A DNA stretch of 64,000 nt from Oscheius dolichura (Eukaryota > Nematoda > Chromadorea > Rhabditida > Rhabditidae). The position numbers and the translations under genes are program-made. Each line of letters opens with the position of its first letter. Positions within the stretch are counted from its first letter, which is position 1. Shown here one piece after another: positions 11,801-24,061 of this stretch. A model generated the notes under the pieces. That model was not told where the DNA came from. It did not search any database and saw nothing but the letters and a program-made list of their open reading frames with translations. Where the stretch lies: NCBI GenBank assembly GCA_932521035.1, contig OW051495.1, positions 1,240,001 to 1,304,000 of the forward strand, in the 5' to 3' direction.

Positions 11801-14800
11801 TCAGTAGAGTTCCATCGCGGCTGGGCAACTGTTTCTATGCGGATAGAGTCAAAAAAAATAGAAAGGGAACTCGTACAATGGGCACAGCCAATGGCATTGG
11901 ATGCGACAAATTCAAGCCGAAGCATGGGACAGCGATCTCGATGTTTTCATAGCCTAATTGAAATATTTTAGATTTCCGGAACGATATAAAGGAGATAAAG
12001 ATGTAATTTCTTCACTGTTTTATGTTTTTGCATTGAACTAAATTGAAAAAAGACCAGGCGGGAGATACAAGTGGGCACGGTGAGCACTCTCCACAATAAA
12101 TTGGGCTACTGCTCATTGCCTGAGAAAGATAATGAAGCCTGATGATTTCGAGACTCTTATAAGTTCACTGAAGCAGTTTTGGTTTCATGGAAAGTAGAAA
12201 TACCAAAAGAATATTCAAATGTGGTCTTACCACTCTTTTCATTTTACTCTACTTCAAAAAATCAATGGGTTTCAACCGGTAAAGTCAAGGAAATGAAGAC
12301 AGAGCGTACCCTCTCCATTACGAGCACATTCACCCCATCAAATATCACTAGCGGCTGCTGGGCGAGGCTGTGTATCCTAGGTCATACCATCCCTGATTCA
12401 TAACTGATAGGAGGACGAGAAGCTTCGGCCAGTAGGAAATCACAAATGCCACAAATGACAAAAATAGCAGTCGTATTATGGAGTTTAGAGCCTGCTTCCT
12501 CTCCTTTTCCCTGTTTTTCGGCTACTTTTCGTGTTTTGGTCTTTCCGTTAGGGGGTCGCACGTGTGCCATGCCCTCCCTCCCTCGCAGAGAACATTCAGG
12601 GTTACGCAGAAAAACTAACCGCTGATTGGGGAAGGGAGAGAATAAGCAGAGCAGTCAATGTGTTTACCTTCAAGAACCACTATTTATATTTTCCTCGAAA
12701 CATAAAGTCAATAAAGGGAATCAAAACAATTCAAAATCCCCCGTTTCCAATGGAAATTTCCACTCTTTCTTTGAGATTTTTGATCGTATTTTTTTTAAAA
12801 TTTTACTGCTCCCTGATTCAAGATCACTGTAAGCTATTCAATTCTGCTCAGCGGGTCTCGCAGCGAAGGGCGCTCCCTCTTTTTGGACGTGGGCGGGAGT
12901 ATCGGGTGTTTGTGTCCGTATCTCGTTCATTTCTTGGTCGATTTCAAAAATTCAAAGACCTAGTTCGAGAGCACGTCAAGACGATTCTAATGACCCCAGT
13001 CACATCTCAACCGCCCCGACAGAACAATCTGAAGTCCCACAAACTTAGACAGAGGATATGTTACATAATGCGGCGCGCCCGGGAGTTAGCCTATGTGTGG
13101 TGCTTGTCAATATCTTGCTACTCTCAATTTTCTTCCCTTTTAATAATGCCTCACTCTATCTTTCTTCTTATCACTAGACACTCTGGAGACTTCTTGGGTT
13201 TATGTGTTATATGGTTACAGGTTATAAGAAGCAGTGATAGTAGGGTTATCAATATCTTCACAGTAGTAACGTATTACTTGAAATTTCCCCCGCATAATGT
13301 GGAAAAACAATTGGGAGAGGAGAGTGATCCATCGATCGCCTCACTGGCCGTAGGCGGCGGCGGCTTGTGCGAGAGGGGCGTGGCAATGGGGGCTCCTATT
13401 AGTATTTCGAAACTCTTTTTACGCGGCGGGGCAAAAGAACAGTCTCGGCTTGAAGGAAAAGAGACTGGGCTGGGATAAACAGGAAGGAAATGGGGAATAG
13501 ACTCTACAAATCTCTTTCTTGGGGTTCCAGAGGGAGACAAACACAGCGGGTAATGGGTGGCGTCTCGGGAACTGCTGTGACATTCCCTGGTAAGTGAAAT
13601 AAGCGCATTGTACCCACTTTCCTCCCATTTCTCCGCTATCTTCCCGACGTTTCCGTTGTTCTTCTTGCTATCTGCTGACTAATAGCAGCTTTAATTTTTG
13701 ACTGTTTGCACATGGGGTCACCGAGTTATGAGGGTTTGAACTGAATTTGGTAGGTCGGTCATTACCCGGTGACTGGCAGCTTAGTTAAACAAACAGCGTA
13801 GAACATCTAACAATTGGAAGTTATCGCATCTTTCAGGTGAAAGAAGTCAAATTTGAGGAGTAAATAGGGGGAAAGGGTGGAAAAGCGTTATTGCGAATCA
13901 CAGTGAAAAGACAAACTGAAAGTGCCGCTATAGACAGGTATAAATTCTCAAATTGAAACAAATAGTCATACTTTTACGTGGCTAAAGAATAAAAACAAGC
14001 TAATGTTGGTTATTTTCGGCAGAACCCAACTGTAGCTACGATTAGACCACGAGATGGCTAAATAAACAGGGCAGAACATAGAAAATTTGGAATTTTTCGT
14101 CTTTTCCAGAGAATAGAAGTCAATTTTGAGAAGTGGAAGGGCGAAGCAATAGAGAAATAGGGAAGAGTTACAGGAGAATGACATATCAGGCTTCATACTA
14201 GAAGAAGCTCTGTTTGTCGATTTACATGGCCAGACTGAAACAAGCTGGCCGCGTTTCGGCTGTTCTGTCTAGTTTGCTCTCGTCTTCTACCAATTGCATC
14301 AGCTCTCTCCCACTATGCCCTTCATCAAAACAACGGCACTTTTTTCGTTCTTTGGCCTCGCTTGCTCACGGTCTCGTATCAAAAGTTGGGAAAACGACGC
14401 GTTTCTGCCAACAACGGGGCCTGAGGGTGACACATCCGGGTGAATAAGCCCACGAGACTCCCAGTAGATTGATAATCGGACGAATAATCAACTTTCAGGG
14501 TCGGGGGATCGAAAAAATGGAAGGAACATGGGATTATGGGATTCATTTGAAAGAGAAAAGAACGAGGAAGATGGTGAATGCAGTTTAGAAGCTCTTGAAT
14601 CGAATAACCAAGCTTTCTTTGTTACCTAAGCCACCAGAGAAACGGTAGGACACCATGAAGCATAACTTATTGTCATGGTGAAATAAAAACAATCCAATAA
14701 AAATTTTTGAAGGGGGAGAACGCATAAAACAGGATAGAAGGTCAAAAATCACGAAATATGGGAGGGACCCATTTCAATAGAATTAAAGAAGCATTTCGGC

Positions 14801-16675
14801 TATTCTAAATACCCAAATTGAAACAAACAGTCGCCTTCCTCAAAGTTGTTTTTGTCGCTTGATCGCCCCGCAGCAAATTTCGTCACAACGTTGCACTCTC
14901 GTCAAAAACAACAGCTGTCTCCCGACTTGTTCCGTGGTCTATTTTGCAGACAAGCGATCACTTCTCTTCTTCGTATCAAAAGTCAAGAGAGAGAACAACA
15001 CGTGGTTACACTATAGGTGGAGGTATCATGGGGTGACGCAGCAGAATGAATAAGCGATTGTCTTCAGCAACAACATGTCTCCTAATTTGTTAATAAAGGA
15101 AAATTAAAACATTTGAAGAAGAAAATATGGATATATGGGGTTCATTTGAGAGGAAATTGAACGGGGACGACGATAAAGTCGATAAAAATAGCTAGAAATG
15201 GGGTAGAGAGTCAAGAAATTGGGAAATAGGCCATTTTAAGCGGAGTTTTGGATATTTAAGGTCGGAACTAGGAGTTTAACTCTTCCAGAAGCGATTGGTT
15301 GGCTAGAAATGAAGGAAAAGAAGAAAAAGAGGGGAACGGAGCGAATTATATCAACGGATAGAATACCCCAGCGGCTGGAGTCGACTGGCAGTCGCTGCGC
15401 GGTAGGAGGAGCCGGCCAGAGGCGCCCACCAGCCGAATATGACCTCACCAGCGAGACCCGCGAGTCCTCGTGGCGTCTATGGACAGCCAAACAGCGATAC
15501 AAGATTCCGAGAGGTTATGAAACACTTTTTCGGTCAAAAATTGGGGAATTTTTCATTTTTGAGGAACGGAAGACCAGGGAACACATCGTTAGTACATTCC
15601 AGTGCTATTCCCCCGTCTTATGACGTCATTGAATCAATTTTATCTACCGAGTTTCGGCTAGAAAACTAGTAGAAAGGGGAATATGGGGCATTATTCAATA
15701 GGAAAGGGAGAAAAAGAAAGTCAGAGCGAAATATAACCCATTTTCCAAGACTAAAGACCCAAATGAAGCATTTTATAATTGAATTGACTAACCATTCAGC
15801 CGAACTCCTTAAAAAATCGGCATTTATAGGTTTGTCGAAGAATATATAGAATAGAACACATCTTGTATAGAATGACTAGAGGTGTGGAGAAATTCAAGCT
15901 TTTGGAGAGGTGAAAAGGACTGAAATTGTGGGGCTTATCGTCTAGGCAAACAAGATAACTATTCTTTGGCAAACAGTCCTTTATTTTTTCGGTTTAGCTG
16001 AATATTCATAAGGGAAGAGCTGGAGAAAATTTGGTTGATATTACATTACCAGCTTCGGGAAGTTTTAGCGCGTCTGCCGTCAAATCTGTGCGTTTTTTGC
16101 GCATTTGTGCTTACCCTGAATTTTTCACACATAGCATCGGTCTGAAATTTGACTGGGAGATACCGTAGATCCGTCTCTCTATCTGGGCTTTTAGTTTATC
16201 GAAAATGGTTCAGAAATAGCCGAGGTATTGTGGATGAAACTCCCCAAACTTTCTAATTCTCCTAATAAGGGCTAGTTGCTGCATTTTTGTACACAATATA
16301 CGATTTCTCAGGCTTTCAACCATTCGAACCGGCAAAGGACTACTGTAGTGGTCAAATATTGGCACAAACCTTCCGTTACTACTCAAAATCCCTGGATATG
16401 GGTTGCGGTAGCCGAAATAGTCCGATTCTCGTGCCAAGCAAATGGAACACCTTTTCCGCCCCTCTAATCATATAATTTATTACTTACTTACATAAATAAG
16501 GCATAAAATAAGTGGATATTATAGAATTGCATATAAAGGCACTCGGAAAAGGCACAAAAACCATGGGGAATCATTTAAAACCAGTGGATATAAGGCAAGA
16601 GAGATACAGGGGGTAATTGCCGCCAAAATGGCTAGATAACATCATGAAAAGTCTTGAAAAATTGGTAGGAATTAA
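8877..16675. other. Long spacer with diverged repeats, no supported gene
   Basis: About 7.8 kb without a gene I can support. It holds three diverged units around GGGCTACATTATC (about 9091-9160, 9300-9360, 9468-9530), a short palindrome at about 10645-10695, a MITE copy at about 12860-13090, and diverged copies of a unit like GGGTTCATTTGAGAGGAAATTG (near 14530 and 15140) that recurs near 20.4-20.7 kb. A fragment near 16140-16240 resembles the palindromic element at 59.2-59.5 kb. Confidence 0.45.
12860..13090 (+). mobile_element. CATGGGCAAAAC-family MITE copy
   Basis: Contains the family core (GGGAGTATCGGGTGTTTGTG, GAGCACGTCAAGACGATTCT, ACATAATGCGGCGCGCCCG). The left terminus is degenerate. 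The long open frame through this region (12564-13478) comes from the repeat. Confidence 0.65.
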
Positions 16676-17817
16676 TTAAAAGGGGGGCCCGTTATCCTGA
16701 TGGTATCCCTGAGCGCCGTACTGAAGAATGGCCCGAATTTCCAGTGGCAGAGGGTACGCATAGGGTACGGGAAGATTGGCCCCGCCACAGCGAGGGCAGC
16801 TACTATACTGATTGGCGTAGACAACGGCGCTAAAAATGGAATTATATGTCTCTGAAGAGGCTACAGTGACCCACTCGTAAAACAACCGGCATCCGGTACA
16901 TATAAAGCGGCCAGATAGATTTGGACCGATATCCGGGGTCGGGGGAGCTTGATCTCTCTAAAAATGATCCCTCTACTGGACTGGAAAGTCAATAACTTAC
17001 TTGACGCTGGATGTGGTCGCTACCTCCACCAACAAGGCCCCGGAATGGAGCACGACACGGGGTGAAGGACACATTCTGCTTGACATCCTCATCAACGGAC
17101 ATCGGCGACGCGGTAGTAGAGCCTGACATTTCCTCAACGGACATCGGCGACGCGCGAGTAGAGCCTGACATTTCCTCAACGGACATCGGCGACGCGCGAG
17201 TAGAGCCTGACATTTCCTCAACGGACATCGGCGACGCGCGAGTAGAGCCTGACATGACTTCCTCAAAGGACATCGGCGACGCGGTAGTAGAGCCTGACAT
17301 GACTTCCTCAAAGGACATCGGCGACGCGGTAGTAGAGCCTGACATGACTTCCTCAAAGGACATCGGCGACGCGGTAGTAGAGCCTGACCAGTCGGGAACT
17401 AGAGAACTCTGAAAAGTCTATTGGGGACTGGCTTAAATTTTTACTTCTTCATCAACGGGCATCGGCGACGCGGGAGTAGAGCCGGACACATCCGGAACTA
17501 GAGAACTCTGAAAAGTCTATTGGGGGCTGGCTTAAAAAGGAAGGAATACCTGAGCTTGGCGAATAGGAGAAAAGAGCCAGCCGGAATTGCCAATGTGACC
17601 AGCTGCAGTTTCAAACTGAGAATCAGGCAACTTTTGCTCGTTACGTTCCCAATTGGCCCCTAATGGAAAATCCTTTCTCTTGAAAATGGAGTATAGCTAC
17701 TGGGGTTACTATTACCTGTCCCTGATCGGCCACATTCTCAGTCGGAGTCGCTCCCCTCGGCTGATTCAGTCCGGTGGTGGCCCAAAGGGTAAAGTCGTAT
17801 CCATTTCTCCCGTTCAT
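16676..17817 (-). CDS. Zinc-ribbon protein with in-frame minisatellite (312 aa, 6 exons)
   Basis: Exons: 17817-17716, 17678-17550, 17507-17445, 17408-17001, 16957-16875, 16829-16676 (939 nt, phases consistent). The ATG is 2 nt behind the acceptor attttcag (17822-17820), a likely trans-splice site. Exon 4 encodes seven tandem units: three of 15 residues (MSFEEVMSGSTTASP-like) and four of 14 residues (MSVEEMSGSTRASP-like). Exon 3 is a separate one-unit copy of the start of exon 4. The C-terminus has the ribbon CTGC, then 15 residues, then CPRC, as in the genes at 1.4, 7.1 and 21.2 kb. At the place where those paralogs have a zinc knuckle only a degenerate segment with one Cys and one His is left. 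The second intron start depends on the acceptor ttttcaag at 17681. No ortholog is recognised. Confidence 0.8.
17001..17376 (-). repeat. Coding minisatellite (42/45-bp units) and downstream exon-4 tail
   Basis: Seven tandem units run from about 17376 down to about 17090 on the minus strand, with the remainder being the non-repeat tail of exon 4. Units are 45 bp or 42 bp and nearly identical within each class. Lengths are multiples of three, so copy-number change would preserve the frame. Confidence 0.85.
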
Positions 17818-17819
17818 GG

Positions 17820-20800
17820 CTGAAAATTTTTATAAAGAAGTTGGTTAGTAAACAAGATTTGAAAAGGGCTCCACTGCCAGGTTTCTCAAGAGTCAACTTT
17901 TTTCATTATCACGTTGAAAAAAGAAACAGTGCAAAGGAACCTTTAGCTGACTTTTAAACAGAAGATAAAACATAAAAAGCGCATAAAAATACCGTTCAAA
18001 TGAGCGTTTTGCCAGGGAGAGGGCAACTGCACACTCTCTCTTCTCTCACTCTCTTACCCCTGTAATGTCAGCCGCGCGCTGGTGTTTACCACACATAATC
18101 ACTCTCCGTTACTGGCAGTCACCCGGGCGCTGGATTACGGTAGCCGATTCCCGTTGTTTGTCGCCCGGGACCCTGCGCCTCGTTGACCCCCGTCCGTACA
18201 GTTGTCCCAACGTGGGTTGTACTCTTTTATATACCGAACAACCGGTCACAAGCGGTGACCGCAGGCCGGGGGAAAGAAGAGGAACCAGCTGATCAGTTCA
18301 AAAACGTGGAATATTGGGGAAAACACCTTCTTGATCACTTTTAGATGGAAATCTTTTGATTATAAATGCAATATAAGGGGGAAGAGAAGCATAAGAGAAG
18401 AGAAAATAGGAGCTGCTCTAATCTATTCCCACCCAGTTCCTCTCACTTTTATAAACTTCTTCGATATCGAGTCTGGAATCTCGTTTTTCCCCGGAAAGCT
18501 GACTTGTTGACCACGTGGGGTGCGCCGGTGGCAAAGAACACCCACACACTGAACGGGGTTGGCCGCTGGCCCGGAAAGATGGGGAAACAGCTGATCGGGG
18601 GCAAAACATGGTAAAAATCAGACAATGGGCTTTGGTTATGTATTGTTTCTTGTTTGTGAAGGTTTTAATTTAAATGAAGACAGAAACATGGAAGTATCAT
18701 GAAACAAGTGCAGCCCGAGGCCATTGTCTCCCAAATTCCACCTTTCAAATAAGGTTCTCCTTATCTTTTCACGAAAAGAAGAGACATTCTAACGTTGTGA
18801 CTCTATTTTCAATAAAGGGTTGTGACAAAAAATGGAAGGAACGCGTATCTCTCCCCGTGTAGAGACGTTTATCTCTCCTCCCAATTTCACTAATAAAGAC
18901 ACTTCCCCCTCTCCTTCTGCCGGGAGAGCGAGAGCGAGAAGAAGAGAGATTAAGAGGTGTGTCATAAAAGTAAACTCCCTCCTGTGGTGTGAACGAGTCA
19001 ATCAATGAAGCTGCCTAAGGCGCGGGCTCACTGGCTGCCAGGGGGCGAACGATTCGGGAGGTGAGGGCTGGCTGCCGGGATTGGAGGCACCGAAATTCTT
19101 GGTCCGTAACATGTTTCGTAACTATTATTTGGCTATCAAAACACTTCCGACTGGAGGCAAAGGATAAAAGATGGAAGATGTAGCTTGTCGTAGTAAAACA
19201 AAGGGTCAAACGTCGCTCTACCCTCGCCATATAACACACACACATAGACCGTCAGTCAGGGGAGACTAAAAACAGCTGATTCAAGGTAAAACATAAAAAT
19301 GTGACACAAGTTAGGAGTCAGAACAGCAAGAAGTTTTTGATTCTGGTCATTTTATCTGCAGTCTGTCTAAAGGAGTCTCCCCTCCTGCATAGTATTGAAG
19401 AAAACAATGAGGATGAGTCAATAGATCAAGATCGCCGCCTTAGGTGAGGGCGAGCCGGCTGCCGGGGGGTGGACGATTCGAGAATGGCGAAGATGAGGGC
19501 GGGCTGCGGGGACCGACAATCTTGCCGGAGCGGGAGAATGTTTCTAACAAAGTAAGCTTTTCTGTAAGCTGTTACTAGTTCTCATCTCATAAGAAACCGT
19601 CAGCTCTTGGCCCTCTCCGTTCGCGCCAAGGAACACACACGATGCCCGCTGGCCAGCGACGGAGAAAAACAGCTGATCAAGTGTAAAACGGAGCAATGTT
19701 TCCCAGCGGAAGTGCTCAAAAAAGAAACCTGAGCATAAAAATTGGATAGCAGGCTTCTGGTTAGTAAGAAAAGTGGAATATTAGGGGTTTTACGGTTTTA
19801 CGAACGAGACAGCGGTTGTCAATATGGAAACGAGTATTAATAAACTTTAGAAAACATTAAAATTTAGTATTTTAGGACTGAAAATGCCATTTTTTGGTGT
19901 AGAAAGCTGGAATACAATAGCCGGAAAAAAAGCAAATGGGGGATTCCCCGAATGAAACCATCACGGAAAATAAAGTTGCGATAAGCAGAATTAGGATTGC
20001 TATATAACAAAACAAGTCGAAATTCTGGCCTAAATATTCATCCTGGAACAAAAAACAACATCTTTTATAGCTGTTTATAGTTTTACCTTGTCCAGAGCCA
20101 ATTTCATCATTACGTGTACTAGGTATAAAAACAACGACTCTCTTCCCGTGCTTTGATCTATTTTGATCATCGGAGGTCAGGCCGTTCCAAAACTTAAAAA
20201 CACCCGCACGTGTTTATACTACTGAGGAGGGTGGCAGCAAACCGAATGGGGGTCGGGGAGGGTGACGAAACCGGGGGTGAATAACGGGAACAGTGTTTTG
20301 CTAATAGGTCGATTAACGAAAAATTTACTTATCGGGAAATCGAAAAAGGAGAAGAAATAGAGACTTATGAGGGTTTATTCGAGAGAGAATTGAACGGGGG
20401 AAATGGCGCGGAAACACCCGAAAGCGAAGATTTTATGGAGTTAATAAAGGGAAATTGAAACATTTTGGAGAAAATATTTGGGCATATGGGGTGTCATTGA
20501 AAGGAAATCGAGGGGGGAAGACGTTATAGTCGGCAAGGAGCCGCCCCTTATCAGAAGTAAACAATGAAAGGGGCAGGTCTCGAAAGGGCGGGGGACGACG
20601 CATGGACGGTGAGCAGGTGACGACATATGCGACTCATTGTTTACCCTGCTAAGGAATTACCGAAATTATCCCTTGACCAATTGTAAACAAAGGGAAGACG
20701 AACTTTTTGAAGGAAGTAGGAATATATGGGACTCGTTCGAGAGAGAATTGGATGGGGAAGACGATAGGCACTATTCGGAAGGTGTGAGCAGTGTAGGTTA

Positions 20801-21161
20801 TACAGAAATGTGAAAATTTGCCCCTTATTAGATAAAGTAACTTATCAACTTCACAACAACGGAGGACGACTTCCAAAGGCTCTTGGCTCAGTTTAAATGA
20901 CTTTACTGGAATAGAAAAGGGAGAAATGAGAGAGAAAGCCATTCGCAAGGAATGCCGGACTACCAGCTCGACTGAATGCCAATACAACTGTAGTGGATAG
21001 CAAGCCATCCAATATGATTAAATAAATGGTTTATAACATTTTTACGAAAAGGAATCTTTTCAAAATGAGTGAAAAGAATGAATAAAAAGGGGAAGGCACT
21101 CGGATAACGGGGGAAACTCATCAACAGACGCTTCGATTCACCAGGAATTAGCGTACATTAA
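17820..21161. other. Spacer with diverged repeats and recurrent CAGCTGATC motifs
   Basis: No gene supported. The motif ACAGCTGATC or a close variant recurs at about 18287, 18587, 19273 and 19669, each followed by an AAAAC-type run, inside diverged 300-400-bp units that also share GGCTGCCGGG-like segments (about 19035-19080 and 19455-19475). Units like GAGAGAGAATTGAACGGGGG occur near 20380, 20495 and 20735. Confidence 0.4.
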
Positions 21162-21889
21162 TTAAACCGGGGCTCCTCCATCGCCCTCTCCGTATCCATG
21201 AGCATCGTGCTGAGGAACGGCACGGATTTCCGCTGGCAGGGGTTGCATAACCCGAGGAAGGTTGAGCATCCGGCACCCGGGGCAAACACTGAACTTGTTG
21301 GCGTAGACGTGTGCTCTGAAAATGGAAGGTTAGTCCCTTGGAAAGGCTACAGTAACCCACTGGTAATAATGAGCACACCGGCAGCAAATAAAGCGCCCAA
21401 GGGACAAATTACGGCCCTGATAGGGGGTCAAAGGAGCTGGATCCCTCTGAAAATGGGTTCTTTACTTGCCCAGAAAGTCAATCACGTACTTGGGGGCAGA
21501 ATTGGATCCTATGGTCGCCTTTACAGATATCGCAGCGGTACTTCTCCCGGCCGGGGGTACAAGGAACCGACAACAAGTCCTGCCGCATCCCTTCGTCATC
21601 GGCAGACATCATTCCAGGGGTAGAGGCTCGGGAAGCGTCGGGGACAATAGGCTGAAGAAGAATTGACGAAAATTTAGGCAAATGGAAAGGGTACCGGGGG
21701 GTGATGAAGAGGGACCAGAGCAGGTGAACCATTCTGGACTTCGTTCTGAACCTTTTTCAGACTTTAAAAGGGAAAATTTGACGCTATTACCTGCAACTGG
21801 TTGAGAGCCCACGCGGCTCTTTGTTCGGGAGGCAGTTCATTGAGATATGCAGTTAAAATGTCGATATCATAGTCGTAGCGGGCGTCCAT
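21162..21889 (-). CDS. Small zinc-knuckle and zinc-ribbon protein (183 aa, 5 exons)
   Basis: Exons: 21889-21791, 21745-21695, 21651-21490, 21446-21361, 21315-21162 (552 nt, phases consistent, introns 40-45 nt). The ATG is 1 nt behind the acceptor attttcag (21893-21891), probably a trans-splice site. A knuckle-like CX2CX3HX4C lies at C90, C93, H97 and C102 (RCDICKGDHRIQFCPQ), one residue shorter between the second C and the H than the canonical form. The ribbon is CCRC (125-128), 15 residues, then CPGC (144-147). The C-terminus after the ribbon aligns with that of the 16.7 kb gene. The phase-2 intron inside the ribbon is at the same place in all four paralogs. Zinc and probable RNA binding are inferred. 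Confidence 0.85.
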
Positions 21890-22035
21890 CCTGAAAATCG
21901 AGATAAAGACCGGTTTAAGAAGGGGGATTACGAAATTTTGGACCGTGAAGAGCCACGGTAAAAAGTGAATTTCTCATCACCGTGCATTACCGTCGCTAGA
22001 AGCCAAATCATAAAGGAAAATATTTCTGGAAACCC

Positions 22036-22269
22036 TGGCGCGCCGCGTTACCTAACACATCCTCAGTCAAAGTTTGGGGGGCTACAGATTTTTTGTCGGG
22101 TCGGTTGAGATGTGACTGGATTCATTAGAATCGTCTTGATGTGCTCTCGAACTAGGTCTTTGAATTTTTGAAATCGACCAAGAAATGACGGAGATACGGA
22201 CATAAACAGACGATACTCCCGCCCAAGTCCAAAAAGAGGGCGCGCCCGAAATTCGGGGTTTTGCCCATG
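22036..22269 (-). mobile_element. CATGGGCAAAAC-family MITE copy, inverted orientation
   Basis: Reads in reverse relative to the 33.4 kb copy, starting GGCGCGCCGCGTTACCTAAC and ending GGGGTTTTGCCCATGA. The core is intact. Confidence 0.75.
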
Positions 22270-22398
22270 AAGGATCATTGGGTAAGCAAGTCACCAAAAT
22301 ATAGATATTCAAGGAGAGGGTGGCAAGATGAAGGAGGAGCACAAATAAAAGACAAATGGGGGACGACCGCTCTCTGTACATTCCTCCCCTCTCTCTCT

Positions 22399-22417
22399 CC
22401 CCCCCCCCCCCCCCCCC
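22399..22417. repeat. Poly-C tract (19 bp)
   Basis: Uninterrupted C run following a CT-rich stretch. Confidence 0.9.
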
Positions 22418-23363
22418 ATGATAACTGCATTGTTTACCGAGAGCAATCTTTTTTGCCCTTTTTGAGAAGACCTAATACAATACTGTCTTTTCAAGCATAC
22501 TACTAATGAAATCCAGAACATGAAAAAATATTCTATAGAAGTTATTCTAACCCAAAACAGCGGACAATTTGATTAATTTCAAGAACGTGGTCGTTTTATC
22601 AGGGCTAAAGTGATAATCAGGTGCTAAAAACTATCAGTTCTAGCCTCTGAAAAGAGCTGGCAAACCCCCCGCGAAAAGCAGAAGTGACAGTGATAAGGGA
22701 GGACTAATTTACAGGCACCGCTGAAAAGGTGGCTCCAACACCCCCTTATCAGGTGATTGGGCTCAGCTGCACCCATTCGGACTGTTTTGGTTTCGGAGCG
22801 CTTACAAAGAGTGGAAAATGCAATCACGAGGGCAGGGTCACGCAGAAGCCCCAAAAGATGAAACTCGGGGCAAAAGACGGCGCCAAAAGTTCTAGCTAGC
22901 TGTCTAACTGTGGCGCTTTGAACTGAATGATGAAAATTTGGGTCTCAAATTGCTTTGGCAAAGAAAGAGTTCTAGAATTATATTTTGTCAGAATGTTACC
23001 AAAAGATGGCCTCCACTTCATACACTCACCCCCAGCAAGGGAGTTATCTGTAGCGAGGCAAGGTGCTCGCGGATCGATCAGCTGAATTGTCAGCATTTTC
23101 AAGGGGGGAAAATTCTGGCAAAAATCAAGTCGGTGCAAATGGCCGATCTACAATTGAATAAGGGGGCTGCCTTATAAACTGGTCAAAACATTGGAATAAT
23201 GTATTAGGATGGTTGCTTCGGGAAGATAGAGTTTGTAAAAGCTGCGGTGTCAGTAAAAAAGATGCATTCTTTGGCCTAAATATTGCTACTGAAACAAAAT
23301 TAATCAAGTACCAACTAAAAGTGGCGTTATTCATTTTTAGATTCAATGCCTAACACCCATCTG

Positions 23364-23625
23364 GGAATGCGACTCCCCTCCACCTAACCCGCCTCACTAA
23401 ATGCTCGCCTCATTCGATTAATTCGACCTTGTTTATTTTTTTTACTGCCATCTAGTTCAGAATTTTATGGCGAACACGATGGTATACGTTATATTCAATA
23501 AAAACAAGAAGTAGCTGAGATATTTGCAAAAACGCTATTTTGCGTTATATCTCGACTATTTCTTGTCGCATTGGCAGGTGAGCATTTGGTGAGGATGGTG
23601 AGGTTGGTGAGGAGTCGCATTCGCC
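23364..23625. mobile_element. Inverted-repeat element with diverged ~48-bp ends
   Basis: The left arm (GAATGCGACTCCCCTCCACC ... AAATGCTCGCCT) pairs with the right arm (AGGTGAGCATTTGGTGAGG ... GAGTCGCATTC). The interior is A/T-rich. Confidence 0.6.
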
Positions 23626-23926
23626 AGAGAAAGCATGAAAATAATAAGAAAATCGGTTAAAATATCTAAAGGAATAGAATACTTATAAAATCTACAGTTT
23701 TGCTGGAGTAAAAGAAGCGTTATTCATAGAACTAGTCCGAAACAAATAACCAAGTAAGTAACGGCTATAAGTTCCCTATTTGAGACAGAGCAGGACTGAA
23801 CTACTGGGTGCAGACTGGAAATCTTGAATTATAAACTGGGAAAAACATGGAAAATTTGGAGCCCTTGAAAAAAATGAATAGAGATTCATCCTGAGAAGCA
23901 GTGTGAGAGAGAAAGTAATATATAGT

Positions 23927-24061
23927 TCTTTTCCAAAAAATAGGGATACAGTAATTTGCCTCCGTTCGAGACCATTTGGGATCGGAGAACAAAATCGCAA
24001 AATTTCCCTGATTTTCAAGAAAACCCTGATTACTGTATCCCTATTTTTTGGAAAAGAACTA
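23927..24061. mobile_element. Short MITE with ~30-bp inverted ends
   Basis: The left end TTCTTTTCCAAAAAATAGGG and the right end CCCTATTTTTTGGAAAAGAA are inverse, continuing through GATACAGTAAT. A related element in the opposite sense lies at about 42594-42745 and shares the interior TTTTCTTGAAAATCAGG segment. Confidence 0.75.

Noticed and set aside
12564..13478. 304-aa open frame on the plus strand
   Set aside because: It runs through a MITE. The same peptide ([20 protein letters not shown]) appears wherever the repeat occurs, the rest has no protein-like pattern, and splice-free frames this long are not typical of the real genes here.
17011..17412. 133-aa plus-strand frame with DIGDARVEPD repeats
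   Set aside because: Shadow of the minus-strand coding minisatellite. The minus strand has the splice sites and the paralog match.
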